A stretch of DNA of 64,000 nt, taken from contig JAHBWA010000007.1 in assembly GCA_019637195.1 (NCBI GenBank), positions 60,817 through 124,816 of the forward strand, written 5' to 3'. Position 1 is the first letter of the stretch. Each line of letters opens with the position of its first letter. The position numbers and the translations under genes were made by a program. The notes under the pieces are model-generated. The model ran no database searches. It worked only from the letters and a program-made list of their open reading frames with translations, and was not told the DNA's origin. This document shows positions 16,704 through 23,314 of this stretch, in pieces. Source of the DNA: Labilithrix sp. (GTDB lineage Bacteria; Myxococcota_A; Polyangia; Polyangiales; Polyangiaceae).

Positions 16704-17183
16704 ATGCATGTCTTTGACGACGTCCTCGAACCCAGCGTGGTCGAGGAGTACCGCAGACAGATCGAGCTTCACTACGCGACTCAGTTGGAGGCCGGCCAGC
16801 CCCCGCTCCTCTGGTACCCGACCCGCAACACAGACATCACGGACCACCCCGTCGTCGATGTCTTGAGATCGTTCATCGAAGCCCGACTTCGCCTTCGTCT
16901 CACCTGCTATCAGGCCGAGCTCCAGACGTGGCCGATCGGCGTGGAGTCAGAGCCGCACATTCACACGAAAGGGCGCGAGATTGGTGACTACAACAGCCTC
17001 CTCTACTTGAACGATGAATTTACGGGCGGTGAATTCTTCGCGGAGCCGGGGATCCGCGTTCGCCCCGTTCGCAACCGGCTGACCTTCTTCGACGGTAGCA
17101 AGCACTATCATGGGATTACGAAGGTTGGCGGTTGCCATCGATACACGATGATCCTCTGGTGGCGAGACACGCAGCCGTACTGA
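16704..17183 (+). CDS. 2OG-Fe(II) oxygenase, prolyl/lysyl hydroxylase type, variant iron motif
   Basis: 159 residues. YNSLLYLNDEFTGGEFF and GSKHYHGITKV-GGCHRYTMILWW are the beta-helix motifs of the P4Hc family, with the distal His (H134 or H136) and R146 for 2-oxoglutarate. The usual HxD before YNSLLYLN is replaced by H85-I-H87-T-K, so the Asp ligand is missing or supplied by D95. Start chosen at an ATG preceded by AGAGGA; the upstream ATG at 16617 would place the operator against the start. Divergent from the GT25/JmjC pair and probably co-regulated. Likely peptidyl Pro or Lys hydroxylase if active. Confidence 0.78.
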   Translation: MHVFDDVLEPSVVEEYRRQIELHYATQLEAGQPPLLWYPTRNTDITDHPVVDVLRSFIEARLRLRLTCYQAELQTWPIGVESEPHIHTKGREIGDYNSLLYLNDEFTGGEFFAEPGIRVRPVRNRLTFFDGSKHYHGITKVGGCHRYTMILWWRDTQPY

Positions 17184-17535
17184 GGTGAGCTGCCCCGTGC
17201 GGCGCGCGTCCGAACGAACGGTTGGAAAGGCCGGCGTCTCTCCGACGCGGTCTACGAGCGACTGCAGCTCTCGGCGACGGCGCCGTCGCGCCTCGACCTC
17301 CGACCACGCTCCGTGTGCCATAGGACCCGCCGGTCCGGCACGATCGCGGACGAACGCCATGCCCTCAGGTCGTAGATCAGGGTACGGTTACGAGGATACA
17401 AGACTTCGTGGGGATCCCCGCGAGTGTTGCTCCCGATTCGGCGCCGCGCCGATGCCCTCTTTCCCGGCACGCCAGCGGCCGAAGCGCTGACGTTCATGCG
17501 CCTGCGGGCGCTCGAATCCAGCAAGCTCAACCTCC
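17184..17535. other. Intergenic gap with no gene recognised
   Basis: 352 bases between the converging oxygenase and methyltransferase stops. Short frames on both strands are Arg-rich and unconvincing. Several short GC-rich inverted repeats occur, such as GGACCCGCCGGTCC near 17322, none with a T-run. Confidence 0.4.
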
Positions 17536-18393
17536 TCAGCTGCGCGCGACGAGGAAGTGGCAGGAGGCATTGAACCGCACGGGTCTGTCGGCGCCCCCGG
17601 AGAGCGCTTCGAAGGTCGAAAGCACGGTGCTCTCGACCGCGGCGATCTCCTCTCGCGAGCAAGTCGCGAAGAGCGGGCCCGAGAGCGGACTCTCGCGCAT
17701 CATGCTCCACATAGCGCGCGGCGTCGGCGCCGTCAGGACCGCATCGAAGACCGACACCTCGGGTTCAACGAACCCTGCGGCGGAGACCTCCTTGACGAGC
17801 CCCTCCGCCGTGGTGATGTCGAGCCAACTCGGCCGAGGGATCGACGCTCGCACGCGGTCAGGTAGCGACGCCATCACGGGTTCCATCTGGAGCCGCAAGA
17901 GTGCGTTGTCTTCCGGTCCTCGCCACACCGCGGTCGCGAGGAGTCCGCCGGAACGCAGCACCCGCGCGGCTTCACCCCAGCCGGCCTGTCGATCAGGAAA
18001 GAGGAAGATGCCGAACGCCGAGAAGACGGCGTCGAAGCTCGCCGCCTCGAAGCCGAGCGCCTGCCCGTCCTGGACCTCGCATCGAACAACGTCGCCGGCA
18101 CCGAGGACGCTGAGGTTCCGGCGCGCGAGCTCCACCATCTCGGAGGAGAAGTCCGTCGCGACGACGCTCCCGCGCACCCCCTCCGATCTCCCCTCTTCGA
18201 GGCAGTGCAAGACCGCCGCACGGGAGAGCTCGCCATTCCCACACGCGACCTCGAGAATGCGGGCCCCCTTCGGAAGCCGGCCCGCCACGGCGGCAAACAA
18301 CGACTGGGCCATGTATCCCGTGAACGGCGCGCCGAGACGGGCGTACGTCTCGGCGTGTCGATTCCAGGCCTTGGAAAGATCGCCGCTGCTCAT
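17536..18393 (-). CDS. Class I SAM-dependent methyltransferase
   Basis: 285 residues, UbiE/COQ5-like. Motif I is [12 protein letters not shown], the acidic post-I residue is in [15 protein letters not shown], motif II region [15 protein letters not shown] and motif [15 protein letters not shown]. Substrate unknown. ATG at 18393 overlaps the stop of the COG0523 GTPase gene (ATGA), so the two form a coupled unit downstream of an operator. Pairing of a methyltransferase with a zinc-chaperone GTPase is unusual; the enzyme might be a client or act on a zinc-binding metabolite (inference). Confidence 0.85.
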   Translation of the reverse strand: MSSGDLSKAWNRHAETYARLGAPFTGYMAQSLFAAVAGRLPKGARILEVACGNGELSRAAVLHCLEEGRSEGVRGSVVATDFSSEMVELARRNLSVLGAGDVVRCEVQDGQALGFEAASFDAVFSAFGIFLFPDRQAGWGEAARVLRSGGLLATAVWRGPEDNALLRLQMEPVMASLPDRVRASIPRPSWLDITTAEGLVKEVSAAGFVEPEVSVFDAVLTAPTPRAMWSMMRESPLSGPLFATCSREEIAAVESTVLSTFEALSGGADRPVRFNASCHFLVARS

Positions 18394-19598
18394 CGCTCAC
18401 CTCCGGTCCACACGGGGAAGGGATCTAGAAACGTCGCCCACACCTCAGGGCCCTTCGCCATCTCCTCGTCGGTAAGCTGGCATTGCGCGAGGCCTTCGAG
18501 GAGCGTCCCTCGGTCCATTTCGGCGCCGATGAAGACCAGCTCCTGCCGCCGGTCTCCCCACGGCTCTTCCCAGTCTGCCTCGATCTGGCCAAGGGACTCG
18601 GGATCGTCGGGCCAGTCGCTCTTGGGGAGCGCCGCGTGCCATATGCCCGCGGGCTCTACCGAGGCCGAGCCGCCCGCCTGTGACCAGCTCCCCATGATCA
18701 CCATGCGCGTCGCGAGCCAGAAGAACCCCTTCGAGCGGACGACACCGTCCCATCCGGAGTGGAGGAACGTCCAGAAACGTTCGGGGTGGAACGGTCGGCG
18801 CGCACGATAGACGAAGCTCGAGATCCCGTACTCCTCCGTCTCCGGAACGTGCTCGCCGCGCATCTCCTTCATCCAGCCGGGCGCCAGCGCGGCCTTCTCG
18901 AAGTCGAAGAGGTTGGTGTCGAGGATCGCCCGCGGCGAGATCCGGCCGCGCTCCGCCTCGAGGATGATCGCCTCCGGGTTCAGGCGTCGGAGCATCGCTT
19001 CGAGGTGCGCGACGTCGTTACCGCTGACGAGATCGATCTTGTTGATGATGAGTACGTTCGCGAACTCGACCTGCTCGACGAGCAGATCCACAACGGTCCG
19101 TTCGTCGTTCTCACTCAGCGCCGCCTTGCGCGCTGAGAGATCGTCCTCGCTCCGCCAGTCGTCGAGGAACGTCTTTGCGTCGACGATGGTGACCATCGTA
19201 TCGAGCCGCGCGATGTCCGAGAGGTTGGCCTTCGACGTCTCGTCCTCGAACGTGAAGGTCTCCGCCACGGGGAGCGGCTCGGAAATTCCGGTCGACTCGA
19301 TGAGGAGGTAGTCGAATCGGTCCTCCTTCGCAAGCTTGGCGACCTCGATCAGTAGGTCCTCTCGCAGCGAGCAACAGATGCATCCATTTTGCATCTCTAC
19401 GAGCTTCTCGTCGACCCGCCGAAGCGCGCTGCTTCCGCTCTTGACGAGCTGCGCGTCGATGTTGATCTCACTCATGTCGTTGACGATAACCGCGATCCGC
19501 ATCCCCTCACGGTTCTGAAGGACGTGATTGAGGAGCGTCGTCTTGCCAGCTCCGAGAAACCCGGAGAGAACAGTGACGGGCAAACGCTGGTTCGGCAT
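18390..19598 (-). CDS. COG0523 GTPase, probable zinc metallochaperone (ZigA/YciC/ZNG1 type)
   Basis: 402 residues. P-loop GFLGAGKTT (residues 13-21), the diagnostic G-C-I-C-C motif (C73, C75, C76), ESTG switch region, NKID guanine motif and a C-terminal CobW_C domain (about 260-400). Family members hydrolyse GTP to hand zinc to client proteins and are typically repressed by Zur. The start is MPNQRLPV because AGGAGG lies 7 bases upstream; the longer frame to 19622 would run into the operator at 19618-19632. That operator just before the ribosome site argues for repression by the nearby Fur-family protein. Confidence 0.92.
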   Translation of the reverse strand: MPNQRLPVTVLSGFLGAGKTTLLNHVLQNREGMRIAVIVNDMSEINIDAQLVKSGSSALRRVDEKLVEMQNGCICCSLREDLLIEVAKLAKEDRFDYLLIESTGISEPLPVAETFTFEDETSKANLSDIARLDTMVTIVDAKTFLDDWRSEDDLSARKAALSENDERTVVDLLVEQVEFANVLIINKIDLVSGNDVAHLEAMLRRLNPEAIILEAERGRISPRAILDTNLFDFEKAALAPGWMKEMRGEHVPETEEYGISSFVYRARRPFHPERFWTFLHSGWDGVVRSKGFFWLATRMVIMGSWSQAGGSASVEPAGIWHAALPKSDWPDDPESLGQIEADWEEPWGDRRQELVFIGAEMDRGTLLEGLAQCQLTDEEMAKGPEVWATFLDPFPVWTGGER

Positions 19599-19617
19599 GA
19601 CGCCTCCTGTAGCATTA

Positions 19618-19632
19618 AGCAATTGAGTTGCA
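19618..19632. promoter_or_regulatory. Shared palindromic operator, site 3
   Basis: AGCAATTGAGTTGCA, 20 bases upstream of the COG0523 GTPase ATG. GCAA/TTGC arms with a 5-base centre; same GCA-N7-TGC spacing as the other sites. Confidence 0.75.
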
Positions 19633-20079
19633 ACTAAGTCGGCCTCGGCTGCGAAATGGCACGTGTTCGACTGGAGAGCGCTCGTCGTCAGGGAGGGCGG
19701 TCACGATCCGTAGCGAGGCAGGCCGTAGCGGTCCCCGAGCAGACCGCGTGATGGCGATGGAGCTCCGCTATGCGGGGCCGTGTGATCGGCCGCTCCGATC
19801 CGGGCGATCTGCGACCAGAGGTTCGAGCGCAGGAAACTTCGTAAGCCACGGGCCAGCGGATACGAGGTCGGCGAAGCGCCGATGGGACGAAGGCCAGGAG
19901 GCGCAACTCCCGGCCTTCCATGTCGAGCGAGGACACGTCGACCGACGCAGCCTTGCTGCGGTGGCGTCGGTGAAGAGCGCTACGTGGCGGTTCCAGAAGG
20001 GCTGCCGCGCGCTCTAGTCAACTGCGTCGAGGGACGGCGATCCCCCGAAGCTCGTCTGCCGCTGATCGGGCGAGCGCGG
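19633..20079. other. Gap between GTPase operator and Fur-family gene; no gene recognised
   Basis: About 450 bases. Frames exist on both strands but have shadow-like Arg/Ser composition and no family motif. One minus frame reads LRLLAFVPSALRRPRIRWP, possibly a decayed gene, but not assignable. Confidence 0.35.
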
Positions 20080-20550
20080 TCAGTCGCAACTCTCGCAGCG
20101 GCCGGTGATCTGCACGTCGACGACGCCCCGAACGATGCGCGGCGGGATCCGTACGGATTCACGGGGGAGGCAGGTGACGGTCTTACACACGACGCATGTG
20201 AAGTGAGGGTGAGGGTCGTGGCCCATCGAGCCGCTACGCAGCTCGAAGCGCCACGTCCCATCGCCGCCGTTCGAACGATCGACGAGGCCGGCCTCGGTGA
20301 GCGCGACGAGGACGCGCCAGACCGTCACCTTATCGAGGCTCTCGCCCTCGAGCCGCTGGGCAACCTCGGAGTGGCTCATCGGGCCTTTGGCCCCGCTGAG
20401 CTCGCGGAGGACCGATAGTCGCCCGGAGGTCACCTTGAGCTTGGCCTCACGGAGCTGCTCACGGAACGCCGTCTCGGCAGGCTGTCGCCGCGAGGCGACT
20501 TCGCTCGGAGAGCCTCGCCGGGCTCGTGGTCTTTCGGTGGCGGTCTTCAT
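20080..20550 (-). CDS. zur: Fur-family metalloregulator, probable Zur
   Basis: 156 residues. Winged helix at about 30-105 (KVTSGRLSVLREL ... VTVWRVLVALTEAGLVDR) and a dimerisation domain with HDPHPHFTCVVCKTVTCLP and a closing GRCESCD. C119, C122, C152 and C155 form the structural zinc site of the family; H114 and H116 lie in the regulatory site region. Zur is favoured over Fur by its neighbours: COG0523 GTPase, AztD-like chaperone, TonB receptor and His-rich lipoprotein, each preceded by the same operator. The ATG at 20550 is chosen; a GTG at 20670 lies inside a palindrome. An operator at 20692-20706 suggests self-control. Confidence 0.85.
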   Translation of the reverse strand: MKTATERPRARRGSPSEVASRRQPAETAFREQLREAKLKVTSGRLSVLRELSGAKGPMSHSEVAQRLEGESLDKVTVWRVLVALTEAGLVDRSNGGDGTWRFELRSGSMGHDPHPHFTCVVCKTVTCLPRESVRIPPRIVRGVVDVQITGRCESCD

Positions 20551-20656
20551 TCGCTTCTTCAGGTGATGAAGTATCCGCCAACCGACCGCCACGCGCAAGC
20601 CGTCCTGATCGAGAGCAGCCGACGAGGCGCCGCTGCTCGCGGGGCGGGCTCCCGCG

Positions 20657-20684
20657 CAAGAGTTGCTCACTTGAGCAACTCTTG
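20657..20684. promoter_or_regulatory. 28-bp perfect palindrome, probable ArsR/SmtB operator
   Basis: Two 13-base arms, CAAGAGTTGCTCA and TGAGCAACTCTTG, around CT. The size and TGAG/CTCA-type arms fit an ArsR/SmtB binding site and differ from the GCAAT-N3-ATTGC operator 8 bases away. It lies in the divergent gap between the zur-like gene and the ArsR gene. Confidence 0.6.
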
Positions 20685-20691
20685 GCCACGA

Positions 20692-20706
20692 AGCAATAGC
20701 ATTGCA
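20692..20706. promoter_or_regulatory. Shared palindromic operator, site 4
   Basis: AGCAATAGCATTGCA with perfect GCAAT/ATTGC arms, in the divergent gap between the Fur-family gene and the ArsR gene, 8 bases from the 28-bp palindrome. It implies joint control by both regulators. Confidence 0.75.
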
Positions 20707-20774
20707 TTAAGCTCTTCGTTGCCGCACGCTCCAGGGCGAGACGTGGCCAACGCGCCACGACGCAAGGAGCGTGC

Positions 20775-21164
20775 GTGACATCACCTCGGCAATCGCCCCA
20801 AGGACCATGTGGGCCGAGCGAACATCCGCGCCGTGCCGCACGCGGCGGGAAACAGAAAGGCGCTCGAACACGCGCGGACGTCGTTCAAACGGTCGCACGC
20901 ATCTTCGTCGCCACCGGAGACCCGCACCGACTTCGGTTGCTCCTGTTGCTCCTGGATGGCCCCTTGTCCATCGGAGAGCTCGCGAGGGCGACAGGGCGCA
21001 CGGTGTCGCTCGTGTCGCAGCAGATGCGCGTCCTACGCGACGCCAAGCTAGCGAAGGCGAGCCGGGCAGGCAGGACGATCGTCTATGCCGTCATCGATCG
21101 AAGGATGCACGTGCTCCTCGAAACGTGCATCGGTCACGCGATGAAGAGCGGACGGTCCCCCTGA
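20775..21164 (+). CDS. ArsR/SmtB-family transcriptional regulator
   Basis: 129 residues. A basic N-terminal tail precedes the winged helix FVATGDPHRLRLLLLLLDGPLSIGELARATGRTVSLVSQQMRVLRDAKLA, a typical ArsR fold. The alpha-3 Cys motif is absent. The C-terminal helix DRRMHVLLETCIGHAMK keeps Asp and the second His at the SmtB alpha-5 zinc site spacing (13 apart) but has Arg and Lys at the other two positions. GTG start preceded by AAGGAG. Probably a zinc-excess or related sensor acting at the adjoining palindrome. Convergent with the His-rich lipoprotein, 3 bases apart. Confidence 0.88.
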   Translation: MTSPRQSPQGPCGPSEHPRRAARGGKQKGARTRADVVQTVARIFVATGDPHRLRLLLLLLDGPLSIGELARATGRTVSLVSQQMRVLRDAKLAKASRAGRTIVYAVIDRRMHVLLETCIGHAMKSGRSP

Positions 21165-21167
21165 CGC

Positions 21168-21443
21168 TCACTGCGTGCACGCGGCGACGCACTCGCCCTT
21201 CTTGGCGGCGCACTCCTCCTCGGTACGGCCCTCGGCATGGGAGAACTCGTCGCACTCGCGCGCCTTTTCGTTCGACTGCATGACCTTGACGCAGTCATCA
21301 TGAAACGCTTCGCATGACGCCGGCATCTCGTGGTGATGGTCGTGTTCTTCCCCTTCATGATCGTGATCGTCCGAGCATGCGTAGAGCGGTCCAACGAGGA
21401 GACCAAGGGCGAGCAAACCGACGGAGAGAGAACGAACTTTCAC
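21168..21443 (-). CDS. Small His-rich lipoprotein, probable zinc binder
   Basis: 91 residues. Signal sequence with lipobox LYAC, then DDHDHEGEEHDHHHE, an acidic-histidine metal-binding stretch, then six Cys in a compact tail (SCEAFHDDC ... ECDEF ... ECAAKKGECVAAC). GTG start chosen for the AAGGAGGT site at 21448-21455. A perfect 19-bp operator lies about 60 bases upstream. Likely a periplasmic zinc buffer or delivery protein; the Cys tail would form disulfides. Confidence 0.8.
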   Translation of the reverse strand: MKVRSLSVGLLALGLLVGPLYACSDDHDHEGEEHDHHHEMPASCEAFHDDCVKVMQSNEKARECDEFSHAEGRTEEECAAKKGECVAACTQ

Positions 21444-21504
21444 GGAGACCTCCTTCGAGCTCGTCTCGCGAGCTCGAAGGCGCTGTACCACGACACCTCA
21501 CCAT

Positions 21505-21523
21505 GATGCAATTTTATTGCATC
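21505..21523. promoter_or_regulatory. Shared palindromic operator, site 5 (best match)
   Basis: GATGCAATTTTATTGCATC, a perfect 19-bp palindrome with 8-base arms, upstream of the His-rich lipoprotein gene. The most complete example in the window. Confidence 0.82.
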
Positions 21524-21549
21524 TTTGAGCAAAGTGATCGCGGCTCGGC

Positions 21550-22470
21550 TCACAGTCGTGAAATGGTGCAGAGCCCCAGCCCGTTCAAGTGGGCTTGCCC
21601 AGCCGACGTCGCGAGCATGAAGGCGCGGAGGGTCTGCTCCGGAAGCGGGACGCTCCCCGGATTGTAGAGGATGCGGTTACCCTCGTCGTCGACGAGCGGG
21701 CGCCCGTCCGGGCCGCGCAGGTCAGAGAGCGCCTGCGTCGCGAGCACATCGAACGCCACCTTGCCGGCATCGTTCGCGGTCGCCGCGATGGCGTCGAACC
21801 TCAAGTTCGCTACCTCCGTCCCGAGCGTGTCCCAGAACAGGTGATCGAGGTGGAACGTGATCTCGACGTCTGTCGTCGTGTTGTTACGCACGACGACGCC
21901 CTCGGTGTTGTCGAGCCCGTTCGTGCAATTGGTCGCCCGCGTCGGGTTCGCGAGGCCCCAGGCGAAGGACACCGAACGACCGCTCTTCTCCGCGGTCCCT
22001 TCGATCCAGTAGTTGAAGCCTTCCTGCTGCATCCGCGCGAGGTCCTCCGCAGCTACCTGCCCAACGGCCTTCGCCGTTGGCGGCGGCGGAAGGACGCGAA
22101 AGCCGAACCGCTCCCAGCGGCGTGCCGTGAGCCCTTCCTGCAGGAAGATGATCGGATCGCCGAGGTGCAGATCGGCGACGAAGACGTCCGGCGAGGCGAA
22201 CGCGTCGACGTCGTCCGCGGTCGCGAGGCGGAGATCCCCGACGCTGACGAGGTACTTCGAGAAGCGCACCGCCCAGCCGTCGACGAAGCGGATCTCCGCC
22301 CCGTTCTTCACGTAAGGGTAGCCCTCCTTTACCGCCCCCTCGCCGCTAACCCGAATCGCGACCGCCCCGACGCCGGAGTCGCTGGCGGTGCATCCTGGCT
22401 GCCCGATGAGGGGAAACGTGCCCGCCAAGGCGGCCAGCGTGCGCAGAGCGAGCGTGTTCAGGCGGCGCAT
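21550..22470 (-). CDS. Lipoprotein of unknown function in zinc locus
   Basis: 306 residues from MRRLNTLALRTLAALAG, with a lipobox ending QPGC. Motifs include GWAVRFSKYLVSVGDLRL, VSFAWGLANPTRATNC and TDVEITFHLDHLFWDTLG; the last could offer His ligands. It shares the GW-x-V-x(8)-VG-x-L pattern with the next upstream lipoprotein, suggesting a paralogous pair. The start is the internal ATG because the longer frame to 22506 overlaps the operator at 22502-22516. Secreted partner of the TonB receptor in metal uptake is a guess from context. Confidence 0.75.
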   Translation of the reverse strand: MRRLNTLALRTLAALAGTFPLIGQPGCTASDSGVGAVAIRVSGEGAVKEGYPYVKNGAEIRFVDGWAVRFSKYLVSVGDLRLATADDVDAFASPDVFVADLHLGDPIIFLQEGLTARRWERFGFRVLPPPPTAKAVGQVAAEDLARMQQEGFNYWIEGTAEKSGRSVSFAWGLANPTRATNCTNGLDNTEGVVVRNNTTTDVEITFHLDHLFWDTLGTEVANLRFDAIAATANDAGKVAFDVLATQALSDLRGPDGRPLVDDEGNRILYNPGSVPLPEQTLRAFMLATSAGQAHLNGLGLCTISRL

Positions 22471-22501
22471 CGGGCCCACGATGTAGTACCGCTGCCTTTT
22501 A

Positions 22502-22516
22502 TGCAAGTGAATTGCG
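22502..22516. promoter_or_regulatory. Shared palindromic operator, site 6
   Basis: TGCAAGTGAATTGCG, with GCAA/TTGC arms and GCA-N7-TGC spacing, about 32 bases upstream of the lipoprotein start at 22470. Confidence 0.65.
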
Positions 22517-22534
22517 AATGCGACGGCGTCGGAC

Positions 22535-23314
22535 TCAGGGGGCGTTCTCGACCCTGAAGGCTCCAGCCGCCTGGATCCCGAGCTCCCAGGCGAGGGTCGC
22601 TTGACTCCCGGGGGCGACGATCGCGCGCTTCGTCGCCGGATCTACGACGAGCTCGTCGAACTTCACCTGGTCGAGCCATGGTCGCGGGTCGACCGTTACG
22701 AGGAGCCGACGATGATCGTCGATGACGACGGCCGTGGACACCTGCACACGACGCTTGGTCCCTACCGCCTCGATGTCGAGCCCCCCTTCGAAGTGCACGG
22801 TCACGTCGTCTCGCACGGCGACCCCCACGACGTACGCCTGATGCCCTCGAAGGCACGCCGGCGCGCCGAGCGCCTCGGGCTGGGGTGGGTGGATGCCTAT
22901 CGTGACGGACCGTGCCTCTCCCGCGATCCCCTCGCGAGCGCCGAGATCGACAGGCCCGCCGGACGTCAGTTCGACGGCGATCTGCTCGAGCCATTCGCCA
23001 CGGACCTCTCCGCCGTTGAAGTGATCGACGCCCGGATGGGCGTGTGCGGACGGAACGAGCCAGTCATGAGCACCGCGAAGGAAGGCCGAGAGCCCGGGTT
23101 GAGCGTGGAGGTAGAGGGGGCCGACCGAGACGCAGGCTTCTTCGAGGGTCACGTCCCAGCCCAGCCCCGTGCGGAAGTTGCGCGGCGCCGGTGCCGGCTC
23201 GATCACGAGGTCGAACATGACGCGTCGTCCTCCCGTCCCCGGCTCGCACGCCGCCGCCGCGACGAGGGCGGCAAGGATGGTGAACACACCGAGGAATCGA
23301 CGTGGGCTCGTCAT
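22535..23314 (-). CDS. Lipoprotein of unknown function, coupled to TonB receptor
   Basis: 259 residues from MTSPRRFLGVF; the signal sequence ends in a lipobox (VAAAAC). FRTGLGWDVTLEEACVSVGPLYLH parallels the GWAVRFSKYLVSVGDLRL segment of the downstream lipoprotein; VPSAHAHPGVDHF is a His cluster that could bind metal. A later strand-rich part includes LLVTVDPRPWLDQ. ATG preceded by GGAGGA and overlapping the TonB receptor stop by four bases, so it is translated with the receptor. Confidence 0.75.
   Translation of the reverse strand: MTSPRRFLGVFTILAALVAAAACEPGTGGRRVMFDLVIEPAPAPRNFRTGLGWDVTLEEACVSVGPLYLHAQPGLSAFLRGAHDWLVPSAHAHPGVDHFNGGEVRGEWLEQIAVELTSGGPVDLGAREGIAGEARSVTIGIHPPQPEALGAPACLRGHQAYVVGVAVRDDVTVHFEGGLDIEAVGTKRRVQVSTAVVIDDHRRLLVTVDPRPWLDQVKFDELVVDPATKRAIVAPGSQATLAWELGIQAAGAFRVENAP

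Noticed and set aside
1..17183. LanC cyclase or YcaO gene
   Set aside because: Looked for the Zn-binding Cys-His pattern of LanC and for YcaO features; none found. The cyclase may lie left of the window.
20550..20670. Longer Fur-family protein from GTG at 20670
   Set aside because: The start lies inside the 28-bp palindrome and the added residues are low complexity; ATG at 20550 fits family length.
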